Positions 23,662 through 30,616 of a DNA stretch of 64,000 nucleotides are shown here, in pieces (position 1 is the stretch's first letter; every line of letters starts with the position of its first letter). The notes under the pieces were generated by a model, which saw nothing but the letters and a program-made list of their open reading frames with translations, made no database searches and was not told the DNA's origin. Both the position numbers and the translations under genes were made by a program. This stretch comes from UBA9732 sp963599445 (lineage in GTDB: Bacteria; Spirochaetota; Spirochaetia; Sphaerochaetales; Sphaerochaetaceae): contig CAVBWZ010000006.1 of assembly GCA_963599445.1 (NCBI GenBank), positions 1 to 64,000 on the forward strand. The letters run 5' to 3'.

Positions 23662-25511
23662 TATCTTGCCTCCTGCACACCTGTTGCACTGGCACTGGTA
23701 CTAGCATTGGCACTAACACTGGCAACGCCGTTGGTATTGGGCTGCTCCATGTCCGCCTGCGCATCAATCGCTGATGCATCATTCGTTTGCGCATCAGTCG
23801 TTGGTGCATCGTCGGGGTACTGCGTCATGTACGTGTGGTAGTAGCTTCCCTTCAGAGCCATGAGCTGGTCGTGCGTTCCACGCTCCGCAATGCGTCCGTG
23901 GTCGAGGATTATGATCTCATCGGCATCGCGCACCGCTGAAATCCTATGGGCTATTATCATCATGGTGATCTTTCCATGCTTTCGTATGGCTTTCTGGACC
24001 ATCTTCTCCGTTTCCATATCCAAGGCGCTTGTCGCATCGTCGAATATGAGAAGAGGTCTGCCTGACGCCAAAGCCCTTGCAATGGAGACCCTTTGCTTCT
24101 GGCCTCCTGAAAGGCCTACGCCCTTTTCCCCAATGACCGTCTCGTAGCCTTCCGAAAGCTTGGAGATGAAGTCGTGGGCGGCGGCATCCCGTGCGGATTC
24201 CTCAAGGATCTCCTGCGGAATCTGCCCTTTCTGGCCCTTGTCAAGGTTCGCATTGATGGTGTCGGAGAAGAGGAATATGTCCTGGGTGACTATGGCCTTG
24301 GAACTTCTAGCACTGTAGAGGTCAAGGTCTCTAATGTCTATCCCATTGGTTCTGACAGCTCCGGAGCTTGGGTCTATGAACCTCATGGCAAGGTTGGCTA
24401 TCGTGCTCTTTCCGCTGCCTGTAGCACCCATGATGCCCAAAGTTCTGCCCTCTTTGAGGTCGAATGAGACATCGTCAAGGATTTTCTTTCCGTTTACATC
24501 AAGAGTCACATGGTCGAACTCAAGCTCTCCGCTTGGCGTGTCCAGATGCTTTGGACCGTCCTTGATCTGTGGCTTTGCATCCAGGATCTTGTTTATCTTC
24601 TTGAGCGATGCCTTTGCAGATGCAATCTCCGTCAGAAGCCAGCCTATCTCCATCATTGGCCACGAAAGCTCGCTTGTGTACTGCGTCACCGCCGTGAGCT
24701 GTCCAAGGGTCATCTTCCCTGCAATCACCTGGATTCCAGACACGAGGATTGCAAGAAGGAGCATTATCCTTGCAAGGGCATCCATTGGGGTGATCCAGTT
24801 CGCCCACAGGTAGTCGAGCTTAAGTGAGTGCTTGTAGAACATCCTGTTGTGCCTGTCAAAGCGCTCGGACTCCGTCTTCTCGCGTCCAAAGGCCTTCACC
24901 GTCCTTATTCCGGAAAGGCTCTCAGTTGCGCTCTGGTTCATGTCCGCAATGTCGTCTGACCTCTGGTCGGAGAGCTTGACCCCCTTTGGCTCGGAGAGGA
25001 TTGCGAGCACTGCTATGACCGGCATTATGACCAAGGCGGCTATTGCGCTTGCCGTGTTTATCCTCACAAGGCAGTAGGTCATGTAGACGACGTGCACGAT
25101 TATCTCCACGAAGAATATGAAGATGAAGCCCGTTGTGAAACCTACCGTTTCTATGTCCTGCTTGGTGCGGCTCATGAGCTCTCCAGGGTTGTTCTCCTTG
25201 AAGAAGTACTGGTCCTGCGCCATTATGCTGCGGAATGTGTCCCGTCTCATGCAGTTCTGCATGGCTGCGCTTATGCAGTCAGATGCGAACTCCTGTATGT
25301 ACTTGAAGACACCTGTTACGAGATATGATGCAAGAAGGGGGATTGCAAGTGCAAAGAACGCACCGCCGTTTCCAGACACTATGCATGTATCGATTATCCT
25401 TTGTATATACTGCGGCCCCATAGCCGAGAAATACACTCCTGCCACCAGCCCTATCGCCGATGTCAGATAAAGCTTCCATTGCCTTGCGGCGTATTTGAAA
25501 ATTCTACGCAT
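23661..25511 (-). CDS. ABC exporter half-transporter (degenerate-site subunit) with repetitive tail
   Basis: 616 residues: membrane domain about 15-300, then nucleotide-binding domain about 335-565. Walker A is GATGSGKSTI and the signature is a good LSGGQ. Walker B is LLIFDDATSALD, with Asp where the catalytic Glu should be. It is the partner of the gene at 21877. After the normal end of the family (about residue 570) comes a tail made of DAxxx pentapeptides (DAPTT, DAQTN, DASAI, DAQAD) and Ser/Ala/Thr residues. The tail is encoded by 15-nt and 6-nt tandem repeats and has no known role. The substrate is unknown. Confidence 0.9.
   Translation of the reverse strand: MRRIFKYAARQWKLYLTSAIGLVAGVYFSAMGPQYIQRIIDTCIVSGNGGAFFALAIPLLASYLVTGVFKYIQEFASDCISAAMQNCMRRDTFRSIMAQDQYFFKENNPGELMSRTKQDIETVGFTTGFIFIFFVEIIVHVVYMTYCLVRINTASAIAALVIMPVIAVLAILSEPKGVKLSDQRSDDIADMNQSATESLSGIRTVKAFGREKTESERFDRHNRMFYKHSLKLDYLWANWITPMDALARIMLLLAILVSGIQVIAGKMTLGQLTAVTQYTSELSWPMMEIGWLLTEIASAKASLKKINKILDAKPQIKDGPKHLDTPSGELEFDHVTLDVNGKKILDDVSFDLKEGRTLGIMGATGSGKSTIANLAMRFIDPSSGAVRTNGIDIRDLDLYSARSSKAIVTQDIFLFSDTINANLDKGQKGQIPQEILEESARDAAAHDFISKLSEGYETVIGEKGVGLSGGQKQRVSIARALASGRPLLIFDDATSALDMETEKMVQKAIRKHGKITMMIIAHRISAVRDADEIIILDHGRIAERGTHDQLMALKGSYYHTYMTQYPDDAPTTDAQTNDASAIDAQADMEQPNTNGVASVSANASTSASATGVQEAR
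23686..23811. repeat. 6-nt and 15-nt tandem repeats inside the ABC gene's 3' end
   Basis: Plus strand: seven hexamers of the GCACTG type at 23686-23727. Then 15-nt units GCATCAATCGCTGAT, GCATCATTCGTTTGC and GCATCAGTCGTTGGT follow at 23761-23805, with a fourth unit beginning at 23806. Each unit has drifted from its neighbour. Confidence 0.75.
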
Positions 25512-25573
25512 CCAAAACCTAGAGTCGAGGGGAACCTCATGTGGAAACTACTGAAGAGGTTCCTCAGATTCGT

Positions 25574-26095
25574 TCAAAAAGCGATAACCATATCCACCTT
25601 GCGGTCATGTGGTTGTGTGGGTAGATATCCCAAGACCTGGGATTTCCTGCAGATTCCTAATGTGGTTATATCGCCGCCACTGGCTTTCTTCAAAACTTGA
25701 TCATAATAGCCTGAACCTCTTCCTAGTCTGGTTCCGTCCTCTGTGAAGGCAAGCCCGGGCACCAAGACGACTACAGCTACGTCTCTAAAAATTCCACTGT
25801 CAACTATACTTGTTATTTCATAAGTGTCAACCGTTCTGGTTCCATTTTCCAGTTTTATCAACCTTTCACGCCAATCCCTCCCCGCCACGCGGAACACACC
25901 CGGCTCAAGGTCTGGAAGCAGCACCTTCTTGCCATCCGCTATGGCCTTGTCGATTGTTAGGGACACGTCGACTTCGCTTTTGAGAGGGCAGTACCCTACC
26001 AAGACCGATGCCCTTGCATACGCCTCAAGCGATGCTATCCTTTGCACCACTTCCTTTGCATTTGGCCCCTTGGAGGCCTTCAGCATGGCAAGCAT
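25574..26095 (-). CDS. 5-formyltetrahydrofolate cyclo-ligase
   Basis: 173 residues from ATG 26095. LVGYCPLKSEVDV is the substrate-loop region. VLVPGLAFTEDGTRLGRGSGYYD (about residues 114-136) is the diagnostic ATP/folate-binding block, and the chain ends PHDRKVDMVIAF. The enzyme converts 5-formyl-THF to 5,10-methenyl-THF with ATP. The start is uncertain: the upstream in-frame codons read KSSIRKE, which matches the family's N-terminal helix (K.xIRKE), but no ATG, GTG or TTG lies before the next stop. Either initiation uses a rare ATT or the N-terminus is shortened. It lies close to the left edge of the prophage. Confidence 0.85.
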   Translation of the reverse strand: MLAMLKASKGPNAKEVVQRIASLEAYARASVLVGYCPLKSEVDVSLTIDKAIADGKKVLLPDLEPGVFRVAGRDWRERLIKLENGTRTVDTYEITSIVDSGIFRDVAVVVLVPGLAFTEDGTRLGRGSGYYDQVLKKASGGDITTLGICRKSQVLGYLPTQPHDRKVDMVIAF

Positions 26096-26188
26096 TTCTT
26101 TTCTTATAGAGGATTTGTCCGTCCCAATCGTAGCGCATCACCCCTGCAGTCGTACCTGCATTACCGCATTGCGGCTCCTTATACGTGA

Positions 26189-26217
26189 AAAGAGGCAGCT
26201 TTTTGGGCTGCCTCTTT
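26189..26217. terminator. Terminator of the lysogeny operon
   Basis: AAAGAGGCAGC (26189-26199) pairs with GCTGCCTCTTT (26207-26217). U-rich tails lie on both strands. It is 140 nt past the stop of the membrane/ankyrin gene. Confidence 0.8.
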
Positions 26218-26359
26218 CTTTGGTTGCCGTCTCCAGGTAATTTTTTTACCTTTTTTTCGCACAAACTGCAAGTAGGCACGCAACTTTCCAACTATTCGTC
26301 CCATGTCTACCCATGGAACGTGGGAACATGTACGTACACTTTGGGTACATCATCAGCCG

Positions 26360-27076
26360 TCATTTGGTTTCTTTTTTGTCTAGGGATATCCTTTCATCAT
26401 TGTAGCTTTCAAGAATCGCGATGGCTGTTTTGTTTTCTCCTTCGACTGCCATGTCATATGCCGTTTTGCCTTGTCTGTCTTCAGTCGATTCATAGGAGAC
26501 GTGCAGTGGATCGCCTCCTGCTCCAATCAGTTCGTATATCACCGACGGATTTGTGTTGTATTTCGCTGCAACCATCAAAGGAGTCTCCACCCTTGAATCC
26601 TTGTTCGAATGGTCTGGATTCCGATAGTCGTTGTGACGCAGGGGTACATCCACGGTGCCTTCGTTTGCCTTCAATATGTTTGCCGCCCTGCATGCCGAGA
26701 ATGACGAGCATCCCTTCCAAAAATCGGATCCATATGGTCTACTGGAAGGAGAGAAGAAGAATCTGAACATTAGTGCAATGGGAAGCATTGCAAGCATCAA
26801 GGAAAAGAGCACTCCGAAAAGCGAGGACATCGAATCCGGAACCGTAAGCCTGTAGATGAAGAATACCGTAGCCGTCGAAAGAACCGAAAGCGTCACAAAC
26901 GAAAGAGGGTTTCTTCTGACACCAAAGGTAGCTGCTCCTGTGATGGCTATGATAAGGAATGGAATGCTGACGAATATGGGAGCGCCGATGTCTAAGAATA
27001 GATATGGAACGACTATCAGCAGTGGGCCGGATACAAGCAGCAGGAGAATGCAAAGACCAAGAGGAACTTCTCTCAT
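26360..27076 (-). CDS. Membrane protein with C-terminal ankyrin repeats
   Basis: 238 residues. The start is placed at the ATG pair 27079/27076, immediately at the repressor's stop and just after AAGGAGG; upstream in-frame codons overlap the repressor and look random. Residues 5-110 contain about four membrane segments (for example LGLCILLLLVSGPLLIVVPY). The C-terminus (about 150-230) has ankyrin-type repeats: TPLMVAAKYNTNPSVIYELIGAGGDP and KTAYDMAVEGENKTAIAILE. It is co-transcribed with the prophage repressor, so it is probably expressed in the lysogen. A role in superinfection exclusion or lysogenic conversion is a guess from position. Confidence 0.65.
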   Translation of the reverse strand: MREVPLGLCILLLLVSGPLLIVVPYLFLDIGAPIFVSIPFLIIAITGAATFGVRRNPLSFVTLSVLSTATVFFIYRLTVPDSMSSLFGVLFSLMLAMLPIALMFRFFFSPSSRPYGSDFWKGCSSFSACRAANILKANEGTVDVPLRHNDYRNPDHSNKDSRVETPLMVAAKYNTNPSVIYELIGAGGDPLHVSYESTEDRQGKTAYDMAVEGENKTAIAILESYNDERISLDKKETK

Positions 27077-27660
27077 CATCTCTCCTCCTTCAACATTGCA
27101 AGCTCTTCCTGAAGCTTTTTGATCGTTTCTTCCTGCTCCTTCAGTTTGGCGCTGGCGGATACAAGGGAGACTTCTGCATGCTTCGACATGAGTTTCTTTC
27201 TTGACGTCTCTCTGTCTGGTATTTCGTCTCCCCATAACAACCAATGGATATCTACGTTGAGAACATCCGATAGAAGTACAATGGCAGTAATGGGAGGAAT
27301 TTGTTGTCGTATGCTCCATTGATATGCTTTATCTGAATCAACGTTTATGCAATCAAAAATCTCTTTGACGTTCTTTCCCCTTTCTTTTATGGCATCATAT
27401 AGCCTAATCCAAAAATCTTTTGCAAAGGTCCGCTCGGTTTGGAACAAGGCTTCTTCTTTCGGCATCAGAGTATCCATTGAAACATTAAGGGTTTCTGATA
27501 TTGCGAATACGTCTTCCATCTTTGGGACTATATTCCTAGATCTTTGATTCTTAAGTGTTCCGTAAGGAATCCCACTGAGTTCTGATATGTCTTTTATAGA
27601 CATACTTCCCTTAATCTCGTCGATTCGTTTCCAAAAATAAAATCCTGCGTTTTCGTTCAT
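27076..27660 (-). CDS. Prophage repressor with two XRE-like HTH domains
   Basis: 194 residues from ATG 27660 (MNENAGFYFWKRIDEIKG). The first HTH is about residues 8-65, SIKDISELSGIPYGTLKNQRS, with DTLMP closing it. The second is about 78-140, GKNVKEIFDCINVDSDKAYQW, with LLSDVLNVDIHWLLWG. Residues 165-193 form a charged coiled coil (LKEQEETIKKLQEELAML). There is no LexA-type peptidase domain, so induction would not be by RecA-stimulated self-cleavage. It faces the early promoter with its two operator copies at 27.72-27.77 kb. Its own -10 (CATAAT, 27667-27672) lies 6 nt from the ATG, so the message would be leaderless, as for lambda cI from PRM. Confidence 0.8.
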   Translation of the reverse strand: MNENAGFYFWKRIDEIKGSMSIKDISELSGIPYGTLKNQRSRNIVPKMEDVFAISETLNVSMDTLMPKEEALFQTERTFAKDFWIRLYDAIKERGKNVKEIFDCINVDSDKAYQWSIRQQIPPITAIVLLSDVLNVDIHWLLWGDEIPDRETSRKKLMSKHAEVSLVSASAKLKEQEETIKKLQEELAMLKEER

Positions 27661-27666
27661 ACATGC

Positions 27667-27694
27667 ATTATGCACACAAAAAAGAAAAAGGTAA
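27667..27694 (-). promoter_or_regulatory. Candidate repressor (maintenance) promoter
   Basis: Minus strand: weak -35 TTACCT (27689-27694), 16-nt spacer, -10 CATAAT (27667-27672). It is directly upstream of the repressor ATG with no room for a leader. Confidence 0.4.
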
Positions 27695-27713
27695 CGAAAA
27701 GTTATCTTTTTGG

Positions 27714-27742
27714 TTGACAAGTCACTAAATAACAACTATATT
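27714..27742 (+). promoter_or_regulatory. Early rightward phage promoter
   Basis: Perfect -35 TTGACA (27714-27719), 17-nt spacer, -10 TATATT (27737-27742). The spacer is occupied by the first operator copy. Confidence 0.75.
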
Positions 27743-27770
27743 CCAAGATATGAAGTCACTAAATAACAAC
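27719..27770. promoter_or_regulatory. Two operator copies AAGTCACTAAATAACAAC
   Basis: Identical 18-mers at 27719-27736 and 27753-27770, 34 nt apart. The core GTCACTAAATAAC is an imperfect palindrome whose mismatches are all transitions, as expected for a dimeric HTH repressor. The first lies between -35 and -10; the second covers codons 2-7 of the first early gene. Confidence 0.75.
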
Positions 27771-27917
27771 CAAGTCATTTTTCTAAAGGCTTGTCTTACA
27801 GAAGAAGAGAGGAAAAAGGCAAGGAATCTTTCCAAAGCCCAAGGTTACACCTTCCAAGGATGGGTAGGACAGGTAATCAAGAGAGAGATCTACAAGGAGG
27901 CTTCCAATGACGATTGA
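27750..27917 (+). CDS. First early phage gene, 55-residue basic protein
   Basis: ATG 27750 lies 7 nt after the -10 TATATT, so transcription should start at or next to the ATG and give a leaderless mRNA; no ribosome site is present. The protein (MKSLNNNQVIFLKACLTEEE, then RKKARNLSKAQGYTFQGW) is helical and basic, with a pattern like small ribbon-helix-helix regulators, but I cannot assign it. The operator overlaps its first codons, so repressor would block both initiation and escape. It overlaps the next gene by 11 nt and carries that gene's AAGGAGG. Confidence 0.6.
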   Translation: MKSLNNNQVIFLKACLTEEERKKARNLSKAQGYTFQGWVGQVIKREIYKEASNDD

Positions 27918-28254
27918 CCTTGCATCGAAGCAGGATCTGGAGAAGCTGAACGCAAAGCTGGACAACCTCGCCATGCTGCTTCAGAAGCTGATAGCGGACG
28001 AGAAGCGCTGCGACACCATAGACGTCAACGAAGTGGCGCGCATGGAGGGCGTCTCGCGCTCAACTGCCATGAAGAACCAGAGGTGGCTGCTTCCCAACTA
28101 CGGCGACAGCGACTATCCGGACGGCAAGGCCCGCTGGACACTCGACACCTGGCTCAAATGGAGGGCGATCCCCATAGAGGACAGGAAGGTGGGTTATCCA
28201 AGGTATCTGGAAGAGAAACGCAGGAGAATGGCCAGACTGGTCGAAGGATCCTGA
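27907..28254 (+). CDS. Small helix-turn-helix phage protein (excisionase/Cox-like)
   Basis: 115 residues from ATG 27907 with AGGAGG 7-8 nt upstream. Residues 1-35 form an amphipathic coiled coil (LEKLNAKLDNLAMLLQKLI). Residues 38-75 hold an HTH of the AlpA/MerR-excisionase type (IDVNEVARMEGVSRSTAM, then LLPNYGDSDYPDGKARW), where the DNA-binding helix is followed by a wing-like Pro/Gly turn. Position right after the early promoter suits an excisionase, Cox protein or anti-repressor. No integrase is present in the window to support the first option. Confidence 0.55.
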   Translation: MTIDLASKQDLEKLNAKLDNLAMLLQKLIADEKRCDTIDVNEVARMEGVSRSTAMKNQRWLLPNYGDSDYPDGKARWTLDTWLKWRAIPIEDRKVGYPRYLEEKRRRMARLVEGS

Positions 28255-28264
28255 TGCACATAGA

Positions 28265-28387
28265 GGGGATGCCGGTGCGCCGCCTTTCTTTTGCTTCCAA
28301 CCCTGGATTTCTTCTCCCACCCCAAACCAATAGGCTCCAGGGACTGTGGAAAAAAGGCCGCGGAGGGTTCGACCCCCTCCATCCCCA
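28265..28387 (+). ncRNA. tRNA-like RNA A (acceptor and T arm, long internal arm)
   Basis: GGGGATG (28265-28271) pairs with CATCCCC (28380-28386), giving a 7-bp acceptor with an unpaired A after it. A perfect T arm, GAGGG-TTCGACC-CCCTC (28363-28379), joins it with no linker. In place of the D and anticodon arms is an imperfect helix (28278-28292 with 28348-28362, about 12 bp plus two G-U) topped by CCCTGG/CCAGGG (28301-28306/28337-28342). At 123 nt it is not a standard tRNA. No coding frame explains the region. Confidence 0.55.
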
Positions 28388-28524
28388 TCCTCCGATGAGG
28401 ACGTTATACGAGACATGGGCTGCACCTTCGCAGGATCGAAGGGCCAATGCACGCGGAAAGGGGTTCAAGGAGACCCTAGGCAGATATCACCACTTTCTGA
28501 TTCATCCAAACAAAGACTAGTACT

Positions 28525-28562
28525 GGTCGTCCGCACTCTGGCGTGCGGTGATGCGGACGACC
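28525..28562 (+). other. 11-bp perfect stem-loop between the tRNA-like RNAs
   Basis: GGTCGTCCGCA (28525-28535) pairs with TGCGGACGACC (28552-28562) around a 16-nt loop. Six nt separate it from tRNA-like RNA B. There is no U tract, so it is structural or a processing signal rather than a terminator. Confidence 0.55.
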
Positions 28563-28568
28563 CTTTCC

Positions 28569-28637
28569 GGACAGCGACGGCCACATCAGGGCTTTCTCTC
28601 CTTTCCTTGCTGCGGGGTTCGACTCCCCGGCTGTCCA
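28569..28637 (+). ncRNA. tRNA-like RNA B (acceptor and T arm, no anticodon arm)
   Basis: GGACAGC (28569-28575) pairs with GCTGTCC (28630-28636), followed by an unpaired A at 28637. The T arm CGGGG-TTCGACT-CCCCG (28613-28629) is perfect and has the canonical loop. The 37 nt between acceptor and T arm are largely pyrimidine (CTTTCTCTCCTTTCCTTG) and cannot form an anticodon stem. The segment GC(C/T)GCGG-GG-TTCGAC and the pyrimidine tract are shared with RNA A, so the two are related. Confidence 0.55.
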
Positions 28638-28676
28638 TACGGAGCCTGCGTTGCAGGCCGCGAAGTGCAAAAAGAA

Positions 28677-28716
28677 GGAGGCGGACAACGTTCCCAGCCA
28701 AGGGCCGTCCGCCTCC
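28677..28716 (+). other. 10-bp perfect stem-loop after tRNA-like RNA B
   Basis: GGAGGCGGAC (28677-28686) pairs with GTCCGCCTCC (28707-28716) around a 20-nt loop; AAAAGG follows. The 84 nt from here to the next start show nothing else. Confidence 0.5.
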
Positions 28717-28799
28717 AAAAGGAGTATGCAGGGTATCACCCATACACATCCATAGTTTACCGACTATGCGATGGAAGGGCAACCCTGAGGAGGAAGACT

Positions 28800-28994
28800 A
28801 TGGAGAAGACAACGACAATCGGAAGCGACATGCTGAATTCATGGACGAGCGAGGTGCTCAACCTGCTCATGGACAGGATCGAGCAGAAGGGAAGCCCGGT
28901 GCAGGGCATGGTTCCAAGCGGGGTCTCCATGACGAGGCTCAACGACGAGGTCTACACCGTGAACATCAGATTCCACAAGGGGGCGAAGGCATGA
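28800..28994 (+). CDS. Small phage protein before the exonuclease
   Basis: 64 residues from ATG 28800, preceded by GAGGAGGAAG. The C-terminal half (SGVSMTRLNDEVYTVNIRFHKG) looks like a small beta-rich domain. The stop overlaps the exonuclease start (ATGA), so the two are coupled. No family is recognised; position suggests an accessory of the recombination module. Confidence 0.65.
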   Translation: MEKTTTIGSDMLNSWTSEVLNLLMDRIEQKGSPVQGMVPSGVSMTRLNDEVYTVNIRFHKGAKA

Positions 28995-30613
28995 GGACGG
29001 TCGTCCGCTGCAAGGACAGGCAGGAGTGGCTTGAGAAGAGGAAGGCCTTCTGGGGGCAGACCCTCTACAACGCAAGCGACATGTCCGCATACATAGGGGA
29101 CAACCCCTACCGCAGCGCATACGAAGCCTGGCTTGAGAAGACGGGCAAGGCGCAGCCGCAGGATCTGTCGGGCAATGCGAACATACAGAGGGGCGTCATC
29201 CGAGAGGCCTTCATAAGGCAGACCTTCGTGGAGAGCAACGAAGCGTGGTTCAAAACCGACTACAGGCCGTTCGACATCTACGTCTACAAGGACAACGAGA
29301 TCGCGATAGGAGCCACGCTTGACCTTGAGGTCGAGGTCACGAGCGACGACAACCCATACGGACTGAAGAAGGGGATGAAGGGCATAGCGGAGTTCAAGAG
29401 CCCGCTTGCCACTCCCCTGACGATGGCCGCATGGAGGGACAACCCGCCCGTGCACTACATGGAGCAGCAGTACGCACAGCTCATGGCCACTGGATGGGAC
29501 TTCGACATACTGGCCGCCGAGTTCTGCCACGAGGGAGCGGACGGACAGGAAGCCACATACGAATACAGACAGTACCGGCCCATCGTGGTGGACGTCGCGG
29601 GGCTTTGGGACGATTCCAACGCCAAGGAGATCAGACGAAGGCTCCTTGAGTTCGATTCATGCGTAAGGGAGGGCAGGATGCCGGACAAGAACATTCAGGG
29701 AACAGGGGACATACAGGTCGTCTTCAAGGCCGATGTGACCCTCATGGACAAGGACTTTTATGCCAACTTCGACGAGGTCAAGCAGGCTCTGGCTCTGAGG
29801 GTGCAGAGCTTCAAGGGGCTTGAGGTCTCCGAGGACAACGAGAAGGAGGGCAAGGCCGCAAGGGCCGAGCTGAATCGAATCAGAACATCCATAGAGGACA
29901 AGAGAAAAGAGGTCGTCCGCAAATGGGACGAACCCAAGAACCTCTTCAACCAGAGGTGCAGGGAGCTTCTTGAAGATGTGGACAAGGCCGTGGACGAACT
30001 GGATTCACAGCTCAAGGCCATAGAGGCCTCAAGGATAGAGGCCAAGCGCAAAGACATAGGCATCATCATTCAGAACGCCATGGGCGCAGCCTTTGCGGGC
30101 ATGGACGCGATGCTCTCTTTCTTCGACAACTGCGGAGGTGTCGTCTACGATGCGAAGTGGGAGAACAGGGGTTCGTCCCTGCCTTCCATAAAGAAGGCCG
30201 TCGAGGCGCAGATAGACAGGTTCAAGAAGGACTTCGACCTCATGTCAGGCTTCAAAGACGACGAAGAGGTCTACAACGCCATGCTCATGGCATATGCGCA
30301 GAGAAGGGACGTGTCCGACGCCATGGCCACAAGGACGAGGCTCCTTGACACGAGGGAGATAGCCGCCAGGGCAAGGCAGGAAAGGGCCGTCGAGAAGGCC
30401 GTGCAGAAGCCCATCTCCATACAGGAAGTACCTGTCAAGGAAGCAAATGACACGATAATAAACACGGATACATTGCCTAACAAGGAACAATTGTACACAT
30501 TGGGATTCGAGATAAGCCACGTCACGCGGGCAAATATCGCAGCCCTCAACGATTTCCTTAAGGTGAATGGAATTGCTTTCAAGAAGACATATTCGAAAAG
30601 AGAGGAGGAATAG
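28991..30613 (+). CDS. YqaJ-like phage exonuclease fused to a DUF1351-like domain
   Basis: 540 residues from ATG 28991. Residues 1-215 are a YqaJ/lambda-exonuclease domain: ASDMSAYIGDNPYRSAYEAWLEKTG is the family opening, GATLDLEVEV carries the catalytic Asp and GIAEFKSP the ExK pair. Residues 225-500 are predominantly helical and coiled, with LNRIRTSIEDKRKEVVRKW and FKKDFDLMSGF, as in DUF1351 phage proteins. Normally these are two neighbouring genes; here they form one chain. It would resect dsDNA ends for annealing by the next gene's product. Confidence 0.7.
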   Translation: MRTVVRCKDRQEWLEKRKAFWGQTLYNASDMSAYIGDNPYRSAYEAWLEKTGKAQPQDLSGNANIQRGVIREAFIRQTFVESNEAWFKTDYRPFDIYVYKDNEIAIGATLDLEVEVTSDDNPYGLKKGMKGIAEFKSPLATPLTMAAWRDNPPVHYMEQQYAQLMATGWDFDILAAEFCHEGADGQEATYEYRQYRPIVVDVAGLWDDSNAKEIRRRLLEFDSCVREGRMPDKNIQGTGDIQVVFKADVTLMDKDFYANFDEVKQALALRVQSFKGLEVSEDNEKEGKAARAELNRIRTSIEDKRKEVVRKWDEPKNLFNQRCRELLEDVDKAVDELDSQLKAIEASRIEAKRKDIGIIIQNAMGAAFAGMDAMLSFFDNCGGVVYDAKWENRGSSLPSIKKAVEAQIDRFKKDFDLMSGFKDDEEVYNAMLMAYAQRRDVSDAMATRTRLLDTREIAARARQERAVEKAVQKPISIQEVPVKEANDTIINTDTLPNKEQLYTLGFEISHVTRANIAALNDFLKVNGIAFKKTYSKREEE

Positions 30614-30616
30614 AGC

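Noticed and set aside
28265..28387. tmRNA or intron-containing tRNA
   Set aside because: No tag frame, no D-arm analog and too short for a group I intron; only acceptor and T arm match.
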